NCBI GenBank assembly: GCA_036788195.1
Contig: DAIQNX010000063.1
Location: 1-10,447, forward strand
Reading direction: 5' to 3'
Origin: CALFXN01 sp937957815
Lineage (GTDB): Bacteria; Synergistota; Synergistia; Synergistales; Aminobacteriaceae
Length of the DNA stretch: 10,447 nt
The notes below the pieces were generated by a model. The model worked only from the letters and a program-made list of their open reading frames with translations. It was not told where the DNA came from and made no database searches. A program made the translations under genes and the position numbers. Of the stretch, positions 1 through 7,274 are shown piece after piece. Within the stretch, counting starts at the first letter, position 1, and each line of letters begins with the position of its first letter.

Positions 1-722
1 TCATCCAGTGTCCGGAATGCGATTCCACGGACATCAGGGAGAGATTGAAAAAGACACCCAAATGGAAATGCGGCAAATGCGCCTCTGAATTCGCCGAACC
101 GAAAGAGACCTCCGTCGAAGTCCGTTCATACGTCGCTACCATCAAGGATTTTTCGCAACTTTCCTTTCCGCCATCAGTAGAGGATGTCAAATTATGCGCG
201 GCTTCCGGAGACGGAATCTTGTCGCAACTCTCCATAATCCGACTCGACGAGGCTAAGATCCGTACGTTGCTTGAAGCCGCTTTTCCGGTTCCTTCCACCC
301 GCAACGAATCCTGTTCGACCGGTGGTCAGGGATTCGGACTTTCGCCCAAGGAACGGAAAACCGTCGAACTGCATGCCATGGGAATCGCCAGAGATCTGTA
401 CGAAAAGGACGGCTGGAAGGTGATCGACACGTCGGCTTCCAAGCCCTACGATCTGCATGTTTCGAAGGACGGCGAGGAGCGGTACGTGGAAGTCAAGGGA
501 ACTACGGGAGGAGCCGAATCGATTATTCTCACCCGAAACGAAGTGGATCACGTCAGGGATAATCCCGAGAAGTCCGCCCTGTGCGTCGTTTCGGAGATAA
601 AGCTCGACCCAAGCGGAGAAAAATGGATTGCCTCCGGCGGCAAGGTAAGCACCCACGAGACACGGTGGACGATCGACGAATCGCAACTTGAGGCAACACA
701 ATACAAGTATCGGATCGGGTAA
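1..722 (+). CDS. Zinc-ribbon and DUF3883 (PD-(D/E)XK-like) protein, 5' end outside the window
   Basis: The frame is open from position 3 to the TAA at 720-722, so the gene starts upstream; a TTG at 45 is only an internal Leu codon. Counting from the first complete codon (239 residues visible), a four-cysteine zinc ribbon comes first: C3-P-E-C6 and C23-G-K-C26. Residues of roughly 30-110 are unrecognised. The C-terminal part matches the DUF3883 / NOV C-terminal pattern: a PYDL segment with D150, then the strand YVEVKGT with E163 and K165, then a LTRNE segment. The D...ExK arrangement is that of PD-(D/E)XK nucleases. DUF3883 domains are often fused to helicase, McrB-like or other defence modules, so a role in DNA restriction or DNA sensing is plausible but inferred. 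The missing N-terminus probably carries the deciding domain. Its base composition is like the phage-type genes at the right end and unlike the AT-rich next gene. Confidence 0.8.
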   Translation, partial: IQCPECDSTDIRERLKKTPKWKCGKCASEFAEPKETSVEVRSYVATIKDFSQLSFPPSVEDVKLCAASGDGILSQLSIIRLDEAKIRTLLEAAFPVPSTRNESCSTGGQGFGLSPKERKTVELHAMGIARDLYEKDGWKVIDTSASKPYDLHVSKDGEERYVEVKGTTGGAESIILTRNEVDHVRDNPEKSALCVVSEIKLDPSGEKWIASGGKVSTHETRWTIDESQLEATQYKYRIG

Positions 723-885
723 TCGACAGAGTGTCCCCCCCTTGGCACGTTTCGAAGAAAAGACGTAGGGGAGAAGTGGAGAACCGGCATGTGTTGGGGG
801 TGAACCGGCGGGATAGACTTGAATAAGGTGAAGAAAAACAGGCTCTACTAATATTAAAATTATATAAGAGGAGGTGTCTATTGCA
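723..885. other. Intergenic junction between GC-rich and AT-rich DNA
   Basis: No gene is visible. The composition changes sharply near 845, from GC-rich sequence with runs of C and G to AT-rich sequence. An 8-bp direct repeat GAACCGGC occurs at 781-788 and 802-809. A promoter for the HD gene should lie here. A TTGAAT at 819-824 is a possible -35 box, but no well-spaced -10 box follows it, so no promoter is called. Confidence 0.4.
869..874 (+). promoter_or_regulatory. Ribosome binding site AGGAGG that decides the HD gene start
   Basis: AGGAGG lies 11 nt before the ATG at 886. The longer reading frame would begin with GTG at 874, but that codon overlaps the Shine-Dalgarno sequence itself, so ATG 886 is the better start. 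Confidence 0.7.
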
Positions 886-2097
886 ATGGCTAGGACGCTA
901 ATTTCAGCTCTAGAAATGTTAACGAGTCTTCAAAGGTGGAATTTTTTACCACGTATAGAGACGTGGACAGAAACAGAAAATGCAACATATACTGCGCATA
1001 TGGCTTATTTAATAGCAAAAGAAACAAATGAAAGTGAAGATTTTATAAAACATTTGTTATTAAGAATAATGTTACAATCATTAAGAAAATACGAAATATC
1101 TGACATATCAAAAAATACTGTGAATATTCTTAAGTCGATACAGTTATCTGATAAATATAAACAAAATGACAACTATTTTAATAAATTAATTGATTATGCT
1201 GCTAATAAAACTGTAGAATTATTTCCTAGACCCATTGGAAAAACTCTGGGAAAATATATTGAAGATAATTCTGAACTGTGCGATAGAGATGTGTCACAAA
1301 GAATCGAACACATATTTAAATATTGTAAATGTAAGGCAGCGCTTCAAGAGTGTCTTACTAATTCTCTTATATATGAAAATTATTATAAATCAGCTATAAA
1401 AGAAATTGAAAAAAGTATAACGGAAATAGACGAGCATAAAATATATGATGAAATAATAAGCAAATCGGAAGCCTATTTAAATACTGTAAGAAATCTTAAA
1501 TATTTAAGAAGATGGAATAGAATAAATAGAAGTATAGAAACAAGCGTTCTGGCTCATACTTATGTAGTTACTTTATTAGCTATTGTCTATTCTCTTAATG
1601 AATGTGATACTTTTTCCTATTTATATTCTAAAAATTATAAGGTTGATAGTCGGCTTGACTATTTATCAATATTGAGATCTTTATTCCATGATTTATTAGA
1701 GAGTCTTACGGGCGATGTTATAACACCTGTAAAAACTAAGATAAATGAATTGGCGTCTAAGTATGGAAAAACTGATTTGTGGGAAGAAGTAGAAAATAAG
1801 TATAAAGAAACGATACGACTAAGAATGCCTGACTCTATTAAAGAAGACGATAAACGTTATTCTCTTTTAGATGAACTTAGCTTAAAAATACCATATTCTG
1901 TTGAATCTATAGTTAAACAATGCGATATGTCAGCATTGATAATAGAGTGTATTTTTGAACTTAAAGCAAATCCGTCTATAAATGAAATGCAAGATACGTA
2001 TAGTAAATATATTGATCGGCTGAAAAATTCAGAGTGGCTCTCTATAAGACAGTTAACGCATGAGTTATTAATAGAATTTCCTTCTTTGTATAAATAA
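886..2097 (+). CDS. Tandem YfbR-like HD-domain protein with one active and one degenerate half
   Basis: The protein is 403 aa from ATG 886; residue numbers here count from the GTG at 874, so subtract 4. The C-terminal half has the full signature of YfbR, a metal-dependent 5'-deoxynucleotidase acting on dNMPs: R213-W214, H228, F-H272-D273-L-L-E276, L-T-G-D281 followed by TPVK, and Q-C-D351. These fit E. coli YfbR residues R18, W19, H33, H68, D69, E72, D77 and D137. The N-terminal half repeats the fold pattern (LQRW at 19-22, then ENATYTAH, then an aligned helix) but reads Q68-S69 at the HD position, K72 at the Glu and K152 at the last Asp, so it is probably inactive. YfbR is about 200 aa and dimeric; this looks like a fused dimer. 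An HD nucleotidase next to a DUF3883 gene could serve anti-phage nucleotide depletion, but this is inference. By eye the gene is near 30% G+C, far below its neighbours, a sign of transfer. Confidence 0.85.
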   Translation: MARTLISALEMLTSLQRWNFLPRIETWTETENATYTAHMAYLIAKETNESEDFIKHLLLRIMLQSLRKYEISDISKNTVNILKSIQLSDKYKQNDNYFNKLIDYAANKTVELFPRPIGKTLGKYIEDNSELCDRDVSQRIEHIFKYCKCKAALQECLTNSLIYENYYKSAIKEIEKSITEIDEHKIYDEIISKSEAYLNTVRNLKYLRRWNRINRSIETSVLAHTYVVTLLAIVYSLNECDTFSYLYSKNYKVDSRLDYLSILRSLFHDLLESLTGDVITPVKTKINELASKYGKTDLWEEVENKYKETIRLRMPDSIKEDDKRYSLLDELSLKIPYSVESIVKQCDMSALIIECIFELKANPSINEMQDTYSKYIDRLKNSEWLSIRQLTHELLIEFPSLYK

Positions 2098-2601
2098 ATA
2101 TAATTTCATGTTTATAACGATTTAAAAAATAGATTTTGTGCTGGTGTGAAATCTACGATTTGCTAATAAACTACCAACAATATATTAACAGGCTACTAAT
2201 GAAGCTTGTGCTTACTGATTAGAGAAAGGCTCCGGAGAACTAGACGGAGCCTTTCTCTATCGATAAAAACCAATCATGCCCCAATGCAAGCCTTGCCAAG
2301 AAAAAAATTACGTTAGTTTATTTAGACATATTTTTCAAGAGAAAAAACCATAATAAGCTTTTTCTCATTTGGCTTGATATCGTAAGGCCTAACAGATAGA
2401 GGTTTTGATTCCTTTAAGAAAATCGTTTCAGTGCAATGACCGGTAGAAGAAGCAAAGCTATCAATGCGCTGCTTCCGATAGAGTACCAGCCCCTGGCGAC
2501 GACGATTCCTTGATTCCCGTTATTATCTAGATTTACCGCGAAATTGACAGTACGCCTTCTCTGGAATAATAAACAGCCACTGATTTTTTTGTGTAAACCG
2601 T
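2098..2601. other. Gene-free stretch between convergent genes
   Basis: No intact gene is seen in about 500 bp. It holds a small stem-loop (TAGATTT at 2130-2136 with AAATCTA at 2149-2155), the large hairpin at 2220-2259, and a minus-strand coding remnant at 2414-2605. The last two are listed separately. The HD gene ends on its left and the ankyrin gene ends on its right, so it is a convergent intergenic region. Confidence 0.6.
2220..2259. terminator. Strong hairpin, probable bidirectional terminator
   Basis: A perfect 15-bp stem (2220-2234 with 2245-2259) encloses a 10-nt loop. The stem contains GGCTCCG, and its 3' arm is U-rich (CCTTTCTCTA). There is no long U tract after it on either strand, so intrinsic termination would depend on the stem itself. 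Its place between convergent genes favours a terminator for the HD gene on + and possibly the ankyrin unit on -. Confidence 0.65.
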
Positions 2602-2605
2602 CTAT
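2414..2605 (-). pseudogene. Remnant of a membrane-anchored C-terminus, possible degenerate sorting tail
   Basis: Just past the ankyrin gene stop, in another frame, 63 codons are open to a TAA at 2414-2416. They have no start codon. The end reads like a C-terminal anchor: an Asn/Asp-Gly rich stretch (VNLDNNGNQG), then GWYSIGSSALIALLLLPV, then IALKRFS. The hydrophobic helix with a short basic end resembles the tail of the FG-GAP protein in this window, but the Gly-Gly-Cys part is missing. I read it as the decayed end of a former exported protein, or of a longer version of the ankyrin protein. Chance is possible at this length. Confidence 0.4.
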
Positions 2606-4491
2606 TTACTTGCTTTTTCCAACATTTTAAAAGCTGCCGTTCCAACGAGGAGCTTGTTGCTTTGAGCATAATCGATGGCCTTTTTTCCCTTGTCATCCAC
2701 TACATTTGCATCGGCCCCTGCTCGCAAAAGCGCGATAACGACTTCGGGATTCGGGTTATCGGATGCGGCTGCAATCAGAGCGGTCGCTCCTGTGGAATGT
2801 TTTGCGTTTATATCAGCGCCTGCTTTTAGAAGGACATCTATGACCCGTGCATCGCTGTTTTGCCATGCGGCGAACATTAACGGCGTCATGCCGGAAGGGT
2901 GTTTTGCATTCACATCAGCTCCCGCCTTTATTGCATTCAGGATTTCTTCCGGAGTTCCTCTCTTGCAAAGATCAATAAACGATGAGCTGTATCTCCCATT
3001 GTTTCTTGCTTGGTTCGCCTTAGGATCCATTGCCAAGAGTTTCTGATAGGCCTCCGATCCCTGCAACTTTTTGTTTTCCGAGGCGAAATCAATAGCTCGT
3101 TTGCCATTCTTGTTCCGTATTTTCGCATCTGCTCCGGCGTTAAGAAGCGCAAGAAGAACAGCCGGATTTTGAGTGTTCTGCGCCGCACTCATCAACGCTG
3201 TAAATCCTGCTTTATCCTGTGCGTTTACCGCTGCTCCCAATTTGACAAGAGCTGTGATGATTTCGGGATTTGGGTTACCGACAGACGCGCCCATTAAGGC
3301 CGTTCCATCGTCTTCGTTTTTTGCATTGACGGGAAAACCTTCATTGACCAAAGCCACAATAACTTCTGGGTTTGGGTTTTTCGTAGCCGCAAGCATAAGC
3401 GCTGTTATTCCGCCTTTATACGTGTCATCCAGTTTTGCTCCGGCTCTAACGAGGGCATGAATTACTCCCGGATCCTCGTTTTTCACCGCGGAGAACATGA
3501 GCGGGGTAACGCCGTCTCCATTCCTGGCGTTAACGTTGGCTCCGTTTTCTATCGCTCTTTTCACTTCTTCCGACGTTCCCGTAGCGCAGATCCGGAAAAA
3601 CGCTTCGTTATCCACCGAGGGGGCAGCGTCACTCAACAACTTATAGGCGGATGATTTTTTCAAGGCCTTATTGTCTTGAGCGAATTCTATCGCTCTTTTT
3701 CCCTCAGAATTTCGCATCTTCGCGTCCGCTCCTGAACGAAGGAGAGCAGCCACAACGTCGGGATTGGGATTGTTGGCGGCGGCCAACATCAGAGGGGTCA
3801 AATCGCTCTCGTCCTTTTCGTTGACGTTCGCTCCGGCCTTGGTGAGAATCGTTATGACTTGGGCATTCGGGTTCTCCTTCGCAGCCCACATCATGGTCGT
3901 CCAGAAATACTCTTCATCAGTTGCATTTACGTTTGCTCCTGCTTGGATGGCGGACTGAACATCGGCAGGCGCGCCGGTTTTACACAATTCAACAAATTCT
4001 CCGTCGTCAAGGACACGTTTTCTTTTTCCGATCTTCGGACTTGCGTCAAGCAGCTGACGAAGCGCAGGGCTTCCTTTCAATTTTGGGTTTTCGATTGCAT
4101 ATTCGATCGGAAGATTTCCCTTTGCGTTTTTTACGGAAGGATCCGCTCCTGCTTGCAAGAGAACAGCAATTATCTCGGGATTGGATGTTCTTCGCGCAGC
4201 GAAAAAAAGAGCTGTCTCGCCGTCCCTGTCTTTGTGGGAGACGTCAGCTCCGGCTTTGATGAGCGCATCGACGACTTTCTTGTCGGGATTCATTGATGCC
4301 GCCATAATCAGAGGAGTCCAACCGTTTTCGTCGGTTGCGATATTGACATCACAACCGGCTTTGATCGCCGATTGAACCTTCTGAACCGTTCCGGATGCAC
4401 AGAGTCCTATGAACTCATTGTCTTCCACTGCGTAGACTGGATGAGCAGTGATACTGAATAATAATATAAGTATAAAAATATACTTTTTCAT
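2602..4491 (-). CDS. Secreted protein of ankyrin-type repeats arranged in four larger modules
   Basis: The 629-aa protein starts at ATG 4491 with GAGG (4499-4502) 7 nt upstream. Residues 1-21 are a Sec signal peptide: MKK, a hydrophobic core and an A-x-A type end (VYA). The rest is ankyrin-type repeats with the usual signs: G-x-TPLM-x-AA turns, NPNPEV helices and ALL-x-AGADVNAK loops. Four modules each open with an F-x-x-(L/I)-C-x-x-G segment, at about residues 27, 166, 299 and 505. Modules 1, 2 and 3 close with a G-x-x-(P/A)-I-(E/D) segment, a K-x-L stretch and a terminal helix; module 4 ends the protein in the same way. Module 3 has two extra inner repeats. The expected role is protein binding in the periplasm or outside the cell; no catalytic motif is seen. 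It follows the FG-GAP gene by 19 nt, so the two are probably one operon. It has no membrane anchor of its own. Confidence 0.9.
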   Translation of the reverse strand: MKKYIFILILLFSITAHPVYAVEDNEFIGLCASGTVQKVQSAIKAGCDVNIATDENGWTPLIMAASMNPDKKVVDALIKAGADVSHKDRDGETALFFAARRTSNPEIIAVLLQAGADPSVKNAKGNLPIEYAIENPKLKGSPALRQLLDASPKIGKRKRVLDDGEFVELCKTGAPADVQSAIQAGANVNATDEEYFWTTMMWAAKENPNAQVITILTKAGANVNEKDESDLTPLMLAAANNPNPDVVAALLRSGADAKMRNSEGKRAIEFAQDNKALKKSSAYKLLSDAAPSVDNEAFFRICATGTSEEVKRAIENGANVNARNGDGVTPLMFSAVKNEDPGVIHALVRAGAKLDDTYKGGITALMLAATKNPNPEVIVALVNEGFPVNAKNEDDGTALMGASVGNPNPEIITALVKLGAAVNAQDKAGFTALMSAAQNTQNPAVLLALLNAGADAKIRNKNGKRAIDFASENKKLQGSEAYQKLLAMDPKANQARNNGRYSSSFIDLCKRGTPEEILNAIKAGADVNAKHPSGMTPLMFAAWQNSDARVIDVLLKAGADINAKHSTGATALIAAASDNPNPEVVIALLRAGADANVVDDKGKKAIDYAQSNKLLVGTAAFKMLEKASK

Positions 4492-4510
4492 ATTATCGCC
4501 TCAAGTAAAT

Positions 4511-5920
4511 TTATATTTTTTTTGTAATAAACACAAAGGGGAGAAGCATCAAAAGCGCGCAGAAACCGTATCCGCCGATGTTGCATCCACCACCACCACC
4601 GCTCGAAGGAGTTCCGGTGGGTGCGATGTACTTGGTGTAAATGTTGAGAACGAACGACCCATTTTCAAAAACGACGTTGAACAGTTTAGTTCCGGATGTC
4701 GTTTCAAGAGGGGTAATCGTTCCACAGAAATAATTCGCCAATACATCGATGTTCGGGAACATGTTTTTATAGGTTACAACGCTGTAATCTCCTTTGTCTC
4801 CGCTGGCGATGAGCGCAAACGGAAGATCGTCAGGAAGAGTAACACCATTCGGACTGTATATTGCCATTTGTCCAAAGACAATATCCTTACACCCATCTCC
4901 GTTTATATCGCTTTGGAAACTTTGTTGATCTAACATCATTTGATCACCATCGATGAAATTGACCGGGAGCAAAGTGTTTGTGACATCTTCAAATTCTCTG
5001 TTACCTTTGTTCTTCAAAATCTGGGCTGAAAACTTGTAGCAGTTATAGTCGTATGCGCCGATAATGATGTCTTTAAGACCATCGTTGTTGATGTCATACG
5101 TTTGCACATCGTAAGTGTTCCGCAAGAGGAGATTGGTATATTCAGGCAGCCAAACCCTGTTTGCGAAATTAAAATTCCCGGCACCATCACCGAATACAAC
5201 GCAAGATGGTTTCGTTGGATTGTTGGCAGAATTCCAAACGCCGAGTACAATGTCTGTTTTTCCATCATTGTCCATATCAGCCAAAGAGCAAGAACCATAG
5301 AGAAAGGTATCCTGCAAAACCCGATATGTAAAATTACCAGCGCCGTCGTTGACGTAAATATAACAATTGGTTGAAGTTGGTCCATGTGCAGTAACCAGAA
5401 CATCGATATCCCCATCGTTGTCGATGTCGCCACATGCTGCATTGTGCGAATAATCGATATTTCCTGGAAGCGAAGCTTTATTTCTTTTATCGTCGGATGA
5501 GTTACTCAAAAACAAAAGATTGGCTTCACCAATAACAGGGAGCACGTCCGGACCCGCGTTGATGAAGAGCAAATCTTTCTTTCCATCTCCGTTGAAATCT
5601 TCTGCAAAAATTCTTCTGCAATGTTGAAGCATAACATCTGAATCGAGATAGGTCGAAGTTACGTCATTACCGTTCTGGTCGAAGATATATGCTTTGTATG
5701 CTGTTGTATCGGTGGGGTCGGTAAAAGTATTTACTATTCTTGTAACTATGATTTCTTCATTCCCATCATTGTTAATATCAACTTTGAATGGAAGAAGATC
5801 GCCGCCAATTCCTATGTGACTTATTGGAATAGACGTCTTCGTAAAGTCGTTAATACTGAACCCGAAAGCTGACGAAACGGCGAAGAACACGAGAGTGATT
5901 GCGAGAAAAAGACGTTGCAT
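4511..5920 (-). CDS. FG-GAP/VCBS-repeat surface protein with a Synergist-CTERM-like sorting tail
   Basis: The 469-aa protein starts at ATG 5920, with GGAGGAGG (5928-5935) 7 nt upstream. Residues 1-20 form a Sec signal peptide ending near SSAFG. Six calcium-loop motifs of the D-x-(D/N)-x-DG type start at D48, D108, D165, D215, D276 and D338 (for example DIDNDGDID and DMDNDGKTD). They mark the blades of a beta-propeller as in integrin-like FG-GAP/VCBS proteins. The C-terminus has SSGGGGGC (Cys 446), a hydrophobic helix and a basic TKKI end. This matches the shape of the Synergist-CTERM family, so the protein is probably moved to the surface, cut and possibly modified near the Cys; that processing is inferred. 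Many extra cysteines could form disulfides. It is the first gene of a unit with the ankyrin protein and may display or hold it. Confidence 0.88.
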   Translation of the reverse strand: MQRLFLAITLVFFAVSSAFGFSINDFTKTSIPISHIGIGGDLLPFKVDINNDGNEEIIVTRIVNTFTDPTDTTAYKAYIFDQNGNDVTSTYLDSDVMLQHCRRIFAEDFNGDGKKDLLFINAGPDVLPVIGEANLLFLSNSSDDKRNKASLPGNIDYSHNAACGDIDNDGDIDVLVTAHGPTSTNCYIYVNDGAGNFTYRVLQDTFLYGSCSLADMDNDGKTDIVLGVWNSANNPTKPSCVVFGDGAGNFNFANRVWLPEYTNLLLRNTYDVQTYDINNDGLKDIIIGAYDYNCYKFSAQILKNKGNREFEDVTNTLLPVNFIDGDQMMLDQQSFQSDINGDGCKDIVFGQMAIYSPNGVTLPDDLPFALIASGDKGDYSVVTYKNMFPNIDVLANYFCGTITPLETTSGTKLFNVVFENGSFVLNIYTKYIAPTGTPSSGGGGGCNIGGYGFCALLMLLPFVFITKKI

Positions 5921-5935
5921 TCGATTACCTCCTCC

Positions 5936-6566
5936 GTGACGTAGAGATTTTTATGGATGGATCTGGAACTGCATTCGTTGTCGTCATTGTATCTTTCGAG
6001 AACGACAAGATAAGTGGTAGATGCACTTGGGGCTTATGGGATGTTCCTTGAATAACTTCAAGTATCTCCAAAACAGCCGGATACATCGGGCATTTCCAGT
6101 CGTTGATTCGACAGAGATATCGTCGCTACATAATGAACATGACCGAAGGATAGCACCGAAAAGGATTATTAAGTAGATGGCCATAAGAGGTTCGTCGATC
6201 TCTTCAATCCGCCGGTCGTGACGGTTTTGGCTATCGGAGACACGGGGCGCCGAAATCCCTGTTTCCCTTGAATCCGCAACGTGTGTTTTCGCAGCGTCGT
6301 ATCGATGTAACGATGTAACGCTCGGATGGAAAACGATGCCTCCCGACGTGTTCCCGAAATATTGACGTAACCTGCGCTTTGACAGCGCGACACCGTTACA
6401 CTGTTACGCGTTTCAGCAATCGCACCGGCGTTTCTCATGCATCGTTGATTTCGAGATGGAGCAGAGGAGAGACTCGAAAACGAGCCTTCCCTCTGCTGTT
6501 AAAGAAGATGCACGTATGGATCTCGTCGATGCGACGCTATCGTATCTGAGAATCCAACGGTTCCTT
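5936..6566. other. Gene-free stretch between the phage module and the surface-protein unit
   Basis: About 630 bp follow the ERF gene on the minus strand and precede the FG-GAP gene. Small open frames here lack ribosome binding sites and have shuffled, Arg/Ser-rich composition. A short dyad CTTGAA-TAAC-TTCAAG lies at 6047-6062. A set of GTAAC/GTTAC repeats lies at 6303-6408. The promoter of the FG-GAP unit should be in the left 200 bp; on the minus strand TTGAAG and CATAAG occur 17 nt apart near 6030-6060, which is only a weak match. No clear terminator for the ERF operon is seen. Confidence 0.5.
6303..6408. repeat. Cluster of GTAAC/GTTAC repeats with a small hairpin
   Basis: CGATGTAA occurs twice in tandem (6303-6310 and 6311-6318), giving GTAAC at 6307 and 6315. 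GTAAC appears again at 6367, and the inverse GTTAC at 6395 and 6403. Both pairs have an 8-nt period. Between the direct and inverse copies is a 5-bp stem GCGCT/AGCGC (6374-6378, 6384-6388). It may be a protein-binding array or replication-linked site; function unknown. Confidence 0.5.
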
Positions 6567-7274
6567 TCAGCGGACTTCCGCGATTCCCGTCTTTCCCCCT
6601 TTCTGCTGCACAACTCGTTCGCGGCCTTCGTTTCCCGAAACTGCGCCAGCCCCGGATTTCTTCCGCAGATCGAGATCCCTTCTCAGGGAGTCGATGTCCC
6701 CCTGCGTCATCCTCTCGGGATCCCTCTTTCCGGTCACCGCGTCGAAGATCCCGAAGATCTCGTCCTTGCCGAAGCCGAGCTTCTGGTACTCAAGATAGAT
6801 CCCCCGGGCGATATTCACGACGGTATTCGCATCGGCGTTCGTCTTTCCTCTCTGCGTCTCGCGTTTGGCTGACGGGGGAGCGGCATGCGTCGCAGCGTTT
6901 CCGTCGTCGTCAACGTCCGCGACGATTCCGACCATGGCGCAGAGCGCGTACCTTCTCGCGTAGGTGATGCAGGAACCGATTCCCTGCGGATCGTTCCTGA
7001 CCGGCTTCATCTTGAGCCGGGACGCAACCCATTCGCCCGAGACGTGGGACAGCATCGTCTCGATGACCACGCCGTCGTCGCACTCGTCGGTCGCCTGTAT
7101 GACCGCAAGGCCGTTCTTTCCGAGATGCTCCCGGGCAACCCGCCACACCTCGGGAAGATCCGCGTACGTTGATTTGAAGAAGGGATTCTCCGTTCCCTTC
7201 CTCGCGATCTCAAATGCCCCCTGAGCTGCAACCAGCGCCTTCGTGAGATTCGCTACGCTTTCCGAATGAAGCAT
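6567..7274 (-). CDS. erf: ERF-family single-strand DNA annealing recombinase
   Basis: The 235-aa protein starts at ATG 7274, with GGAGG about 8 nt upstream (7283-7287). Residues 1-130 carry the ERF family pattern clearly: NPFFKSTYADL (30-40), the stretch LGKNGLAVIQ (51-60), HVSGEWVASRLKMKPV (77-92), DPQGIGSCITYARRYAL (95-111) and a VDDDGNAA end. ERF proteins, as in phage P22, form rings that anneal complementary single strands in phage recombination, without ATP. Residues 140-235 are a charged, mainly helical tail; such tails in annealing proteins often contact SSB or partner proteins, but nothing specific is recognised. It is the last gene of the operon and its start overlaps the preceding 53-aa gene by 22 nt, which suggests translational coupling. 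The RecB/Cas4-type nuclease three genes upstream is the probable exonuclease partner. Confidence 0.95.
   Translation of the reverse strand: MLHSESVANLTKALVAAQGAFEIARKGTENPFFKSTYADLPEVWRVAREHLGKNGLAVIQATDECDDGVVIETMLSHVSGEWVASRLKMKPVRNDPQGIGSCITYARRYALCAMVGIVADVDDDGNAATHAAPPSAKRETQRGKTNADANTVVNIARGIYLEYQKLGFGKDEIFGIFDAVTGKRDPERMTQGDIDSLRRDLDLRKKSGAGAVSGNEGRERVVQQKGGKTGIAEVR

Noticed and set aside
874..876. GTG as the start of the HD gene
   Set aside because: It overlaps the AGGAGG site; the ATG at 886 is correctly spaced from it.
2584..2610. Programmed frameshift linking the ankyrin gene to the anchor-like segment
   Set aside because: The run of seven A lies after the stop codon, and no canonical slippery heptamer is present before it; decay is simpler.
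5984..6184. A 66-aa frame on the minus strand with a hydrophobic start
   Set aside because: No Shine-Dalgarno sequence before the ATG and no credible protein pattern after residue 20.
6169..6438. An 89-aa open frame on the minus strand after ERF
   Set aside because: It reads through the GTAAC repeats and lacks a ribosome site; better seen as non-coding.
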